Assembly: GCA_003993805.1 (NCBI GenBank)
Contig: RSEF01000027.1
Location: forward strand, 193,597 to 257,596
Reading direction: 5' to 3'
DNA length: 64,000 nt
Source: Himantopus leucocephalus
Lineage: Eukaryota; Chordata; Aves; Charadriiformes; Recurvirostridae
Positions 1-12,425 of the stretch are shown in pieces (position 1 is the stretch's first letter; every line of letters starts with the position of its first letter). The translations under genes and the position numbers were made by a program. The notes beneath the pieces were generated by a model that did no database searches, was not told where the DNA came from, and saw only the letters and a program-made list of their open reading frames with translations.

Positions 1-3000
1 TCCTTTTCTACTCTTGGCAGGGCTCATTAGGTGAGACACAGCGACTTGCTGATTTTGCTACCCCTGTTTAGGAGGGTTTGCATAGGAATGTCTTTTGATG
101 CTATTTTTCACCAAATTGTACAGGAATGCCTGGGAGTGGGGGGTTGCTTTTGCTAACCCGCTCATTTCTTGGCTCACTTCTTGCTACCGTGACAGCGTTC
201 AGAGGATACAACCTGGGCATCAATACGAATATCATGGATATATCATGGATATCATGGATATTCGTATTGATGAGAGCACATCAGCGAATGCAAGTCTCTC
301 CTTCAACCACAGGGCCAAGACATCCCCAGCCAGACACCACCAGGCCATGGGAGCAGTTCAGGAAGAAGGCAGCCACCTGCCTCCAAATCTGAGAGTGGGA
401 ACACATGGAGAACACCATGCCATGCTCACCAGCGTCACAATCGAGTCTTGATGTCTTTGGCAAAGGCGGCTACAGTGCAGCCTCTGCAGTCCTCCTGCTG
501 GGACTTGATGTCCCACTTCAGGTGCTCTGGTGCACCAGAGTCCCCAGACCCTTGAGTACTAAAGCAGCCAAGGTCCCTTCTCCCAGGTTCTCGGAGAAGC
601 TGTGACACCATTAAGCCACTCCTAGGTGCTCAGCACTGCCAATAGCCCTCAGTGTATCAGAGGAGCTGCCTGGATGTTTGTTCCCTGTCCTGCTTCAGTC
701 CGAGTGAACTGGCTAAGGGAAGTCCACTTTGTGAACACTGGTGGGCAGAGCAGAGTTCATGTAGCACCTCTGCCAGTAGCTCAGAGGGGGCAGGAGGGGT
801 GGTGGCTCCTGGACAAAGCTGTGGCAGTTGAGGTGCTTCTAGTAGTTCTGGCAGTTCTTGGATGTCCCAAAGCATGTCTGGGAAGCATGGACAGCTTCCC
901 AGGCATGCCATGAAGCCTAGTAGAGGAAGGAGAGAGGCATAGACCCCATAGGACTCTGCATCCTCACAGGGACCTGGCGAGGAAGAATGGAAAGGACTGG
1001 CCAGGATCCAGGCGATGAAGTGCCAGCAGAAGACTGTTATGTACTCTTTCAATCCTGGACAGAATACCTAAGGAAAGACCAGCTTGCTGAGGGCTGCCAA
1101 GGGAGGTCAGCAAGCAGTGATGGGGAAGAGGACACAAACACCTGCCTTGTGCCCCCTGGAAAGTGTCTGTGATGTGAGGGAGGTGTCTTCCCATACAGTT
1201 TGGAGACCACAACTACAGCCAGATTTTCACATCTTTGACAGTATCTATTTATATTGGGAGAGTTATGGTTGGCAGAAGATATTTTGCCTTCTGGCTGGTG
1301 TGAAGGAGGGAACTTCAAATGGTATGTAAGCATCTGGGGAGGAGGTGGGAACTATAGGGTAGGTGGAGGGAGCAGCCATGCGTCATGGTGTTAGAGTTGG
1401 GGCCATAAAGTCACAGCTGACTATGCACATTATGGTCCTGCTGAGGCCATGTCCACAGTGAAGAGCTGTCAGGAGAAAAGGTCAAGGTTCTGGGCAAGCT
1501 GAGCATGCTCTGGTGCCCTGGAGGGGGTCTTTCATGTAGACACCCTGTCCTTGGTCCTGCCCCCTTCTGCCAGCAAAGCGAAACCCGAGAGAGGTGGTGG
1601 ACTAAGGAAGAACAACCCTACCTGTACCTATTGTTTTTCTCATCCCAAGCCACAGTGGCAGAACAATTGGAGATTAAGTCTTCAGCAGGAGGTGTCAAAG
1701 GGAAGGCATAGGGGACAACATGAGAGGTCATCTTGTGCCCAGACATCTCTTCCTTCTTGGCTTACTGGGGAGCCACTGCATGAGGGCCTCTTCCTATAAT
1801 TTCTATCTAGGGCACAAGGTATGAGAGACCCAAGCATGGGGAGAGAAGGTGCCTCATGGAAGGAGTGAAGAGTACATTTGTAGAGACACTCTTGGGGAAA
1901 AATACAATGAGTTTAGTTGATCAGTGAAGAACTGGGTCAGAGGGAAGATAAAGTGAAGAGTAAGTTGGTGTCTGAAGCAGAGAAGAAGGTGTCAGGAGAG
2001 ACACTGGGGAGACGTGGAGGAGGACAAGTTGGTGGTGAAGGTGGGCATGAAGCAAGCCCAAGAGTATGAATATGGGTGGCTTAGCACATGGGCCAAGTAA
2101 TCATTTGTGCTGCCAGCAGGAACGGAAAAGGCTTTGTCAGAGGTGGGGATGAGGCTCAGATGTGCTGAGGACTTGGGAGGAGAAGAGCACAAGACACCAG
2201 GGGAAGGAAAAGTGGGGGAAGTGAAACTGGAGGAAATCAGAGGTCAGGAAGAGTACCTGAGAGCGTCTATCTGTATGAATGAGAAGCCTGTTCTAACTGC
2301 TCCACCCATTCCACTGCACAGTGCAAGGCCAAGGCTTAGTTTTTGTCATGGAGTTCGTAAGCCAGTAAAACCTATAAAAGACTGGAGAAAGAAGAACAGT
2401 TGTTTTCTGCCCTGGCATGTTGCTCTATCCCAGTAGGGTTGCTTCAGGATTTGTCATTGTAGGTCTCCCTCCAGTTAAATTATTTTATTTCAGAGCTGAT
2501 CTGATCTGTGCTGTTTTGAAAGTGGTTTTAGGGACATTTGCCAAGGCACAATGGCCATATTTCTTCTAAACCAGATAGTTTTCCAAGTCAACGGCTTGTT
2601 GCTCTATCCACTGTCCTACAGCCATTTGGGCAAGTGTCTATATTAGTACTTACTTCACGCCTACAGTTTACACAGCTTTTTATCTATGGCATTTCAGGGA
2701 GCTTGTAATTGAATTTCCATTGCCACGTTATTTGATTTACAAGAAAGAGGCATATATTGTAAGATTCTGGAGAAAAGGTATTTTGGGGGATTCATGAGAA
2801 CCAAAGAAAAATTCTCACTCAGTGTTTCTCTATGTTGGAGTTTGGCTTCACAGGAATTTCTGATACTCAGATATTGATCCTTCGCATTGGCAAAAACAAT
2901 ACGCACACTTTCCCACCCAGGGGCTTTGCAAAACCCACCCCACTCTTCACCTAAGTTGTAAAATAGTCCATGCAATTCTATCCTGCTCAGAGATCCTGGC

Positions 3001-4534
3001 AGCAGGTCGTATGCTTTGGAGAGGGTGTCCAGGACCCCATGAAATGACCATGGCTTCTGCGTGTGTCTTAGCACACAAAACAAAAGCTCCTTCCTTTCTC
3101 AGCAGAAGAAAGCTTTGAGATGAACCAGCACAAATGCTTTCAAGCCCCTTGCTCATGGACTGCATAATGAGATGCCAAAGAAGAGGAGGTGAATGGGGAA
3201 GTGGGACCACCATTAAGCCATGTCCTCTGATTCAGATGCAATGTTCTCTTGGCTTCTGTGGAGCACAGAGTTAATATGTCTCATCCTCAAGACCTCAGTG
3301 ATGTTTCACATTTCTGTCATGCTCATAGGAAGTCCATTCATTCCAAGAGACAGATCACAACTTCTGCAAGAGTTCATAATCTTCTTAACAGTACAGTTAA
3401 TGCTAATAACACTAGCTTGCCCACAGCATTTCACAGGGACTAGGCAGGATGTTTATTGTAACAAAATACAAAAATTAGGAACAAGGCGTGTCAGCTGAGT
3501 GGTTCCCTTATAGCCTGACATCCTCAGAGTTTGGGGTGTCACATGACATGCCTGCCCTCAAAGACTTCTCCTGACATACCTTTGGCCCAGCATGTTGCAT
3601 GATCCTCTTGCTTCTGCTGAACTCCTTCTCTCACAGCAGTGTCAGTAGACATTCTGGGACTGCACCAAAAGTCCTAACTCCAGGGCACGGCACGTACTGA
3701 GTGTGTGTGGACTGGCCAGGTTGCAAGTGATCCTTTCTGTGGTTGTTAGGAATTACAACCACAGTCAGCTTGGCAACTGCCCGAGTAAGAATTGCTTGCA
3801 TCCTTTCCACAGACCCCAGGTCTTCCAGCTGAAGAGTCCTAGCCCTCATTTAGTACTGCCATCATTTGGTACCTTTGATTATCTTCATCACGTTTCCCAG
3901 TACCTGCTCTGATTCTCCTGGATCTTCACTATCAATGGGGAGAAAGAACAGCCTATATTCCAGATATGTTTCCTGTCTTGCTCTTTAGCAGTAACTCCTG
4001 ATGTTCTGTTCTCCATGATGACCATCCAGGAGATTTGAGATGATATTTTTACAGAAAGATGAACTTAATTAAGTGCCTGTTGTATGTTGGAAACTTATTA
4101 TCCATAAAGAGAAACTGGTGAATTAGCTCAGATGTAGACACTCATGTTGTAGACATCCTCCTGTCATGAGGTAGATTTCTCCTCCTATGTCCTGTCCTAT
4201 TCTCCTCCTATGTGCTGCATTATTCTGTGAAAATGATGCTTTTCCCCCCAGCTATCAGCTACGGAGTAAATAAATCCCCAGCTCATCAAAGATAATCTGG
4301 AGGACTGACTTTTACAGCTGACTAGCTCTTCTAGAGCTTCTTTATCGCTTGACCTAAGCACTGCTCCACAGCTTTACTAACACTCAACTGATCTGTATAT
4401 GGGTGGTTTATGTTCTTCCTCAGCTCATGCCAACAGGAATGGCAAGAAACAACAACTGTTGTCTGTGAGCAGTCTGATTTTGTGGTGATTTAAGTTGAGA
4501 TCCAGGGAGGGGAGCCCCCCTCCCATCTCAGAGA
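1..4534. other. Upstream intergenic DNA, no gene seen
   Basis: Apart from the hairpin at 218-272, this stretch holds only short frames without family resemblance. It has a purine-rich zone near 1800-2260. I see no Wnt-like or other recognisable exon on either strand. Confidence 0.6.
218..272. repeat. Perfect 16-bp inverted repeat with internally repeated loop
   Basis: The left arm at 218-233 (CATCAATACGAATATC) is the exact reverse complement of the right arm at 257-272. The 23-base spacer contains repeated ATCATGGAT units. A stable 16-bp stem could form in DNA or RNA. It might be a palindromic transposon relic or an expanded repeat. No terminal repeats or target-site duplication were recognised around it. 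Confidence 0.9.
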
Positions 4535-4730
4535 GGGGTGTAATAGAGCTAGGAAAGGTCTGGAGAATTAGAGCGGTGCTGATCAGAGAAGGGCATCTGT
4601 AGAAGGAGCTACCGAGAAGGCTGGGATTCTTCAATTTGGAAAAGAGCGAAGTGATGGAGATATGGTAGAGGTCTTGCAGACCAAGTGGCTGATAGAGGGT
4701 GGACAAGAACTTAGAATTATTTAGGCATCA
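4535..4730 (+). mobile_element. Old CR1-type LINE remnant
   Basis: The stretch around 4550-4700 follows the downstream part of CR1-like LINEs. It matches the order of an AGGAAAGGTCTGGAGAAT-like block, then CTTCAATTTGGAAAAGAG, then a GATGGAGATATGGTAGAGGT-like block. It is highly diverged, so this is an old copy. The ends are approximate. Confidence 0.55.
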
Positions 4731-7574
4731 AATTAAGCCAACTGGTGTCATTAAAAAAAAAATCAACAAAACAACCAACCAACACTGGACGCAATTCTTT
4801 ATACAACCAAGATATTGTCACCAGGAGCTGTGGGACTGCAGGCTACACCATGTCACGGAAGCAAAATATTTGCACGCAGTTTCAGGAGAAACCATATAGA
4901 TTTATGGAAGAGAAAAAAACCCTGTTACTAAAACCATCAACACTACCTTGGGCTGGGGAAGTCCCTGAGCTGCAAATTCTTGGCGTCTGGGGAATTTTTC
5001 AGGGGAAGAGTCTCTACGTGCACATTCTGTTCTTGTACTTTTCCCGAGGAATCTGCTTTTGCACAGTGTCACTGCTGGGCATGAGCCAAATTTGAAAATC
5101 TAAACAGAAAATCGGGAAAACTGGGAAACAGATCAAAAGTAAAATCAAATTACAAAGGTGGTAAAAATGAAAGCAAGGGACAGGTCAAAGGATCAGAAAT
5201 ATGCAAAACTTGAAAAGAAGAAAGGCAGAAGGGAAACTGAGGAAACTCCTCTGGAAATGCCCACTTCCCCCTGAGGGCACCCAAGTAACCAGTGGGGACT
5301 TCCTAGTGTAGTCTTGTCTGGAGAGGCAATGGGGCCAGGGACCAGCAGTTGGATCCATAGTCATCTATGGTGGTGGGTAGCCACATGCACCTTCTTGTCT
5401 CACGGGCAGAAGCTTAGCCAGAGCAGGGGGACACTGATGGGGAATCCAACAGCCTTGTGGGCCCTCAGGTGAGATGGACGCAGATAAAAAGAAGCATCAG
5501 GAGGAGTCTCTAGAGGACCCAAAGGATGGCTTGCAGCTTTGAGGTACATGTTCACCAGGATCTCCTCTCACCACAGAAGAGAAACTGTGTGAGGGGTGCT
5601 GTGAACTGCACTGTGAGCTCACCCAGCTTCACCACAGAATGGTAGATTTTCCAATCTAAGTCCCAGTCTGGACCTGATATAAACTGAAATCTTGGATTTC
5701 CACCTTCTTTTGCTAGTGAAAGGTCCTGCCACTCTATGTCTGTGCAGCGACCCAGGAAAAAAAGGGATGGAGTGATCAGATATTCTTCAGACCCAGTTTG
5801 AAGTGAGCCATTGTGCTGTTACTTGTCCAGATAAAGTGGTGTGTTGGGCCATCCAGGAAGGCTGGTGAGACAGAAGTCCGACAATAAACCATGCAGAGTC
5901 AAAATGAGGGGACTGCACAGCTGTATGTTTGCTCAAGATAGAGAGAAGAGCAGGGTCAAGGTAGTCCTTGCACCCTGAAGGAAATAGGAGAGTAGAGGAG
6001 AGGTCACCCACCTCTGGTCATGCCAAAACACTGTCAGTTTTGCGAAGGTCCTGGGAAAAGGTCAACAGCTCAGAGAGGCCTCCAAGGAGGTATCTTGGAT
6101 AGATGGAAAAGAGCTGTTGATCATAATTAATATTCAAGCAGTTCATGTAGATTTTCTGGGCTCCATCAGGGGAATCTGAGGATGCCAATAAATGACAAAC
6201 TGAGACTGTCTAACAGCTCACTTCTGCCTAAAGAGGGATCACTCCCCTCGTCCTTTCTCCATCCCCCTTCTGCTCTCAACAGCAGTCCTGACAGCTGTTT
6301 TGCCCAAGCACTTTTTTGCCATATTCTGCGTAATCAGTGAGCTGAACTGGTTCATGGAGAGCTCTGTGGGCACCAAGGTGGTTCCAGGTGGCATGTATGG
6401 GTACACAGCCCTTGGTGGAGAGACAGAAAAGATGTGGAGAGCAGACTTTTCCTTTTATGATGTTAGATGTTGACCTGTCAGGTCTTAACATCAGAGAAGA
6501 TTCCTTAAAGGATGCCTTTATTACGTCTTTCTGGAATTTGGTGGATGCAAAAGACTAAAATTCTGGACTGTGACCCCGACTCAACAATTTCTAGACATAA
6601 ACTGTGTCTCCATAAATGCTTGGGGGCTGTGGAGAAGCACAAACTGGAGCAAACCTGTAGTATGGATCTTCAATCATAACTGCCCTCCTGGTGAGTCTGT
6701 AATTCTGAAGTATTACAGTCCTTGTCTTACCAGAAAATTTGGTATTTTCTCAGTTGCTTAAGTTGCTTAGTTGCTTACTGCTTTTGTCAGTAGTTAAGTG
6801 TCAGCTTAGCTCACACCATTTCGTGGAGCTTCCCCTGAGAACATCCAGTCCCAGTCCCGCATGTGCCCTGGTAGCCAAACCCTTCAGCCGCAGCATGGAC
6901 TACGCATTAGACCTCCTGCTCGGACTGAGCCCTGCACTGTGAGCGTCTGAGCTTAGGTGAGCTGAACCTTACCCAAAGAGTCCTAAATTCAACTCCATAG
7001 TCTTCAGTTTAGTCCCTTTTCCAGTTAACGCAGGTGTGTCTGCAACTCCCAGGTGCTGCAATGGTACAAGCTGATAATTTTGCAGGTATGAAAAAATTGT
7101 TATTTCCAAAGCACTGAACACACCGGTCAGGTGCATTTTGATAGATGAGTCAGGTTTTGGAAAACAAAATCCAGGGAGTGCAGCCAAGCAGTGACTGTCC
7201 TGTCCCTTCCCCGTCCTCAACCAGTGGGACCACGTTCCAAGCGTGGGATCAAGTCCTAGATCATATTTGAACCCACGTAGCTTAACAATTGCTTTCAGGA
7301 GTTGTGTTTTGAATCCTCTGGGTTTGCTTTAGACCACAGTTTCCTGGCCGCATTGTGTGGGCTAGTAGCTAAGTGCACAGAGCTTCCTTTTGCAATCAGC
7401 TGCACGCTCCAGAAGACAGAAACTGCTCTGTGAAATAACCAAGGAGAAGACAAACAGCAACACACAGGAGCAAGAAAGTGATTAAGAAGAAACAAAGAGT
7501 GAACGTGTCTGCTAGACTTGAGGGTTCTGAGAATGAACTGCTAACAGCCTCAAATCAATCATCTGCTGTTTTTT
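4731..7574. other. Intergenic DNA, no gene seen
   Basis: This is unique-looking sequence with an A-rich run at 4753-4770. The frames are short and unconvincing, and no RNA gene was recognised. Confidence 0.55.
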
Positions 7575-7842
7575 ATCACAGCATCACAGAACGGTTTGGG
7601 TTGGAAGGGACCTTAATGACCATCCAGTTCCACCCCCCTGCCCTGGGCAGGGACACCTCCCGCCAGCCCAGGTTGCTCCAAGCCCCGTCCAACCTGGCCT
7701 TGAACACCTCCAGGGATGGGGCAGCCACAGCTTCTCGGGGCAACCTGCGCCAGGGGCTCACCACCCTCACAGGAGAGAATTTCTTCCTCAGATTTCATCT
7801 CAATCTACCTTCTTCCAGTTTGAAGCCATTCTCCCTCGTCCT
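7575..7842 (-). mobile_element. CR1 LINE 3' fragment
   Basis: On the + strand it reads as the reverse complement of the CR1 3' end. It starts near ATCACAGAACGGTTTGGG, continues with TTGGAAGGGACCTTAATGAC and the CCTGCCCTGGGCAGGGAC block, and ends near a TGAAGCCATTCTCCCTCGTC block. It is well conserved, so fairly young. It lacks reverse transcriptase sequence, the usual 5' truncation of CR1. Confidence 0.93.
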
Positions 7843-7870
7843 ATTTATTTGCCTTTTTAGGCAAATAAAT
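7843..7870. repeat. Perfect 11-bp hairpin at a CR1 edge
   Basis: ATTTATTTGCC (7843-7853) and GGCAAATAAAT (7860-7870) are exact reverse complements around a 6-base loop TTTTTA. The hairpin starts exactly where CR1 similarity stops. It may mark the fold-back or integration point of the truncated element. Confidence 0.85.
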
Positions 7871-8929
7871 TTAAGTGGGGTAGAGCCTGGGAGAGTTAGA
7901 GACTAAACAGTGCTGAGATGAATAGAAAAGAACAGAACAGAAATAAATTTGGGCTGAGAGGGAAGGTAGGAAATGTTGATGTAATGCACACCCTGGTGAA
8001 GAGGAGGGGAGGGGTTAAAAACATTACTATTCGAACCACAGCTTAATAAGAAACCAAAGAAAAAGCTGTAAAAATCTACCCAAATAAACCCTTCACACAG
8101 ATATGGTAAACTGGGCTCTGGTTTGGGATTTGAATTACCTTCCTTTTGCAGATGGAAAAACATCGCGGCCTGAACATTAGTGATGCTGACTGCCTGAGAG
8201 GGACATCTCTCCCTTGCAAGGATGGCTCGACTTTGAGGTCTAAATTTGCGACCCAAATATTTAAAACTGGACAGAATGAATAGCAAACGTGAGTCTTGCT
8301 CTAATTCTGGAAAAGAGCAAACTGCCAGGGCTGTTTTTTCGCCTTGTATCCCATCCCTCCCTATGCTACCGTCTCCTTGCCAGCAGGTGGTACTGTGCCC
8401 CCAAGGATCACGCAAGGAGCAAGGCCTCCTTTGGAGGGGCTTTTCCAGCAGAAATCTATCCAAACAATTGGGAAAGGTGCTCGCTATTTTTCTCTGCCTT
8501 ACCTACTCACCCTGGCGCTCTTAGAGCCCTTTTCTCCCTGAACTGCCCTTGCCCTGTGCTCCTGAGATAAGGCGCGTGGAGCGTGAGGTGGTCTGCTTGC
8601 AAGGGGAGCTCCCACCACTCTTCAGTGACACTTACCACACAGGTGAGTGTGTACTTGGATTTTGCTTCCCCTCCATCACCTGGAGCAGCTCTACCCCAGA
8701 GAGCTGGAGGAGATGGGATGTGATGGGCCAGTCCTCCATGTATGCATCTTCCAGAATAGCTGTCCTCCTGCCTCCTCACAGCTGGGACACCCAAGTAATG
8801 GGCACTGCCGGGTAGCCAAAGGGGTACCTGGCACCCCCCTTAGGGCAGGTGTTTTCAGGGATATAATCTGGTACCTGTGTTTCGCTGAACAGCCCAGGTT
8901 TGTTTGTGGTGGGACCCGGAAGGTATCAT

Positions 8930-9043
8930 ATGGTGCTGAGGGACATGGTTTAGTGGTGATTTTGGCAGTGTTGGGTTGATGGTTGGACTCGATGACCTTA
9001 AAGGTCCCTTCCAACCCAGACAATTCTACAATTCCATGATTCT
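8930..9043 (+). mobile_element. CR1 LINE 3' end
   Basis: It contains the CR1 3' sequence around GGTTTAGTGGTGATTTTGGC, GGACTCGATGACCTTAAAGG and TCCCTTCCAACCCAGAC, and ends in the octamer-repeat tail ATTCCATGATTCT. Only the last ~110 bases of the element are present. Confidence 0.9.
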
Positions 9044-11999
9044 TTATACAGCCCAGTGCCTCAAACACACCTCGAATGGCCATGCTACATTATAATGCTA
9101 CATGGTCAGCTGTGGCGGGTCCACTGGATGGCACTGTGTCCCACACTCCCAAGCTCTCTTGGCAAGTCACCCCCATCCTATCACACTTATTCCCCAGATC
9201 ACAGAGCACAGCGAGGGTAGGTTGGCTGGTTTGCAGGTCAGGAGTAATTACTGCACCACCTGTGTTGCATTTTAGGACACTCTTCCTTTAAAATAAAGAT
9301 GGTCTTTGAGAAATCCTAGTAATAGAGAATCAGCCACTGGTTGCAAAATTATAAGCAGGATACAATATGCTGCATATCCAAGTTCTGATACACAAACATA
9401 CACTCTCATGATCATAGAGACAATGTTCCTGCCCCAACAAGCAGAAAACCTAGTAATTCCTGTATGTGCTTTCTGTCAAAAAAGTGAGAACAAAGCAAAA
9501 GGAGCAATATCTGAAGGTGACACTGATGTAAATAGAGATTAGCCCCCCCCAAAAGGTTATTTTTACAGCAGCTCAGTCCCCAGCTGTGATTCACCACTTA
9601 GCCCCACAAACAGGATACCAGAATAGCTGAGGGGGTAACCCCAGGAGGGGAACATGTGGCTGTGGTAACACTGTGACAGAGAAATTTAAGCCAGGACAGT
9701 CACCAAGGAGGGCCTGAGGAGCCCTCACTACTCTCTCTGGACTAGGAACACTGTGAGGTGGGTACAAAGAGAACCGCACCGGCTGGGGGATGCTCCAGAT
9801 GGCTTTTCTGCCTTGTTATGGAACAAAAGTGGATTTACATGGATCAAAAGCGAGGCTCCGCTAGCTTTTTAGCTCCAGGAAGCTCCAGCTTCCCCTGGCA
9901 ATAAGACCTCCAAGGGTGGCACACTTGCCAAGCTACATGACAGGGAAGTTGATGCTCATACACTCTGAGGGGTGCAAGTTCCTTTTATTTTCATCTGAAG
10001 ACAGCATGCAGGAGTGTCCTCAGACACTGCGAAAGCATGAAGCACAAAGCCCGGAAATGATCAGCTGCTCTGCAAAGCAGGACCATGGTAGGAGCTGAGA
10101 AGTAAGGCCCATTTGGGGGTTAGGAGGATGGGATGCATGGTTGTGTGTCCAGGGAGCAGAGGTGGCAATGGGAGCCATAGCTATCCAGAACGCTAAAACC
10201 CGGCAAAGGCAGGCAAAAACACGTCTACAAACACTTGCCCAGATAATTCTCAGTTGTTGCAGCTGCTCTTCATTTAATGATATTAACTTCCCTTCATTAA
10301 AGGCAGGTTCCTCCTGACCAGACAAGTTCATCACTGGGAATGGGGCGGCTGACCAGACATCATTCAGCTTCTGGCGAGCAGGCAGGGTTCGTGTCTGAAT
10401 TCCTGCAGTGATCCCAGGACTGTGCCCACTTTGGGGACAGCTTCCAGTGGACATACTTCTGCTTGAACCATGCCCAGTGTTTATCTGGCCAGCCACACGC
10501 CTTACCTGCTGCATGGAGCCTGGGAGAACAAGCAGGATCTTCGCTTTATAACCCATTGGTTGGATGACTCCTGTGAAGGTGTCCTGAACTATTTAAGTGC
10601 TTTGTGTTATTATCATGCACAAAAGCTAGACTAAATAGTGGATTAACTTGTAAAACAATACAGCATCAGCATCATCAGCTCATAGAAGTGCTGGTGGGAA
10701 GGAACCTTTGGAGGTCTCCTGCTGAACGCAAGACTAGTGCCAGAAAGTTTCCCATGGTTTTGTCTCTCTGAGCCTCCAAAACCTCCAAGGATAGATATAA
10801 GATAATAAGGTAATAAGATCCCTTCAAACACAGTTCTGGGTTTAGAAAGAAACCCAAGAAGCTGATGGAAACAAACGGAGGGCTGCACAACCATATCAAC
10901 TACATCAGTCCGGCCCCAGCATTGGCACTTTGACCCTCCAGTCCCATTCAGCGTTTGGCTCCAGGGGTAGCTCTGCTCTCATCAGCAGAAGGCTACTGCA
11001 GGGTGGGAGCCAGAAGCAGGTTACCCATCCTGGCCTGGCCTCTCCTCTCTGTCCCTGTGCCTCATTCATGTCACAGCATCCAACACCACAGCTTGGCACA
11101 AGAGGGGGAAATGGGCTCTGGAGCAATGTCCTAAGGGTTGGGAGGGAGAGCAGAGCCCAGCCTCGGTCACCACTCCATGTCCCCAGCCATAACTGCTCTT
11201 TCATAGCTCACCATGACACTCACAGCACCAAAGGTCCAATAAGACCCGAATACCCCTGACAACACATGAGAAAGGAGAATTGGGCTCTGAAAACCCAGCT
11301 GAGCCCAGCTAGCCAGGAGGTGAGAGCTGTAGGCTGAGATATGCTTTGCTCCCAGCGCTGGGGTATGCCTGCAGGAGACTCATTTCTCTTGCTGGCACCT
11401 CTGCCTTCCCTTTGCCTTTTTGTCCCTTGTGTGTAACATCAAATGGGCCCGAGCACAATTTTTTGCAGCGTATTACACTGTGGACTGGAAGTGTAAGTAT
11501 ACCGCTGTAACGCCGCGATGAGGAAGACCCAAGAGCATAACCTGAGCACTGCAACACATCTTCGGGTCTTGCATTACGCAACTGTCACTGAAGAAATTGG
11601 AGGAGGCAGCACAGAGCTGAATTTATCCCTTTCACTTTATTTTCTGGCATTTGGTAAGCCAGATCCCTCAGAAAAACCCAAGAGCCACGGCAAGCAAGAA
11701 AACTGTCTCCAGCTCCCCTGGAAAAGGTCTTGAGCCCCCCCTTCCTCATGGAGGCTGTTTCGTTGCAGGGGCTGGTGTGACGACAGACGGCGCGAGCTGT
11801 TCACCAGCTCTGAACACGTAAAAATTTCATAACTACAGAGGAAACGGGGGCGGCGCATTGCAGAGTGGGGAATAATGGGCTGAAAGAGGCAGTGGTCTGC
11901 CTTGCAGGGATGGGTCCCCAGGGCAAAGGGTGCACAACTTGTCCTAGATTTTTTTTTTCCCCCTTCTTTTTTTTTCCTGAGATCCGAATGTATAATTGC
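9044..11999. other. Intergenic DNA, no gene seen
   Basis: This is mostly unique sequence. The block 10672-10720 (reads GTGCTGGTGGGAAGGAACC and then TTTGGAGGTCTCCTGCT) resembles a diverged - strand CR1 3' end, at low confidence. The open frames on both strands at 10020-11260 have no recognisable family. Confidence 0.5.
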
Positions 12000-12215
12000 A
12001 GGAGGGGACAAGGGGGAAAATGAGCCGAAAACTCGTAACTGCAGAGGCCGGTCCCTGTGAGCAAAGGGCCACATGTCTCCTTTTATCGCCAGCCATAATT
12101 CCCTCCTTGGCTCAAAGGCGGCTGTGAAAAGAGCAGGACTGGTTCAAACTTCCTTGGGGTCTCCGTGGCAACCAGCCCTGCAGGAGCCTTTTCTTCCTTT
12201 CCCCCCTTTCCTCTT
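12000..12215. promoter_or_regulatory. Possible conserved upstream element
   Basis: This GC-balanced block, about 8.6 kb upstream of WNT3, is free of recognised repeats. It contains compact motifs such as TTTTATCGCC, GCCATAATTCC and GGCTCAAAGGCGG. I name it only because its composition differs from the flanks. Conservation has not been tested. Confidence 0.15.
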
Positions 12216-12233
12216 TTGTTGTTGTTGTTGTTG
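12216..12233. repeat. (TTG)6 microsatellite
   Basis: Six TTG units in tandem, in the intergenic region upstream of WNT3. Confidence 0.9.
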
Positions 12234-12354
12234 TGTCATTAAAACTTCCCGGATTGAATCCCCACCAGGCTGCTCCGCAGGCACTGCTCCAGACCTCCTG
12301 CCTGCCTCCAGCCAGCTGCCCTCGCCTTTTCTCATCCCCTGGACCCGCAAAGCT

Positions 12355-12425
12355 CAGACCCAGCCCAGCAAAGCCCAGTCCAAACTCAGACCCAGCCCAG
12401 CCCCAGCTCAGCAAACCCCAGCCCA
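12355..12425. repeat. CCCAGC-rich degenerate tandem repeat
   Basis: Imperfect repeats of CCCAGC, CCCAGT and CTCAGC occur over about 70 bases. They create proline- and alanine-rich spurious open frames on the + strand. Confidence 0.7.

Noticed and set aside
7903..8463. 186-codon - strand open frame
   Set aside because: No recognisable domain, no splice or promoter context, and it starts inside intergenic DNA next to a CR1. It looks like a chance frame.
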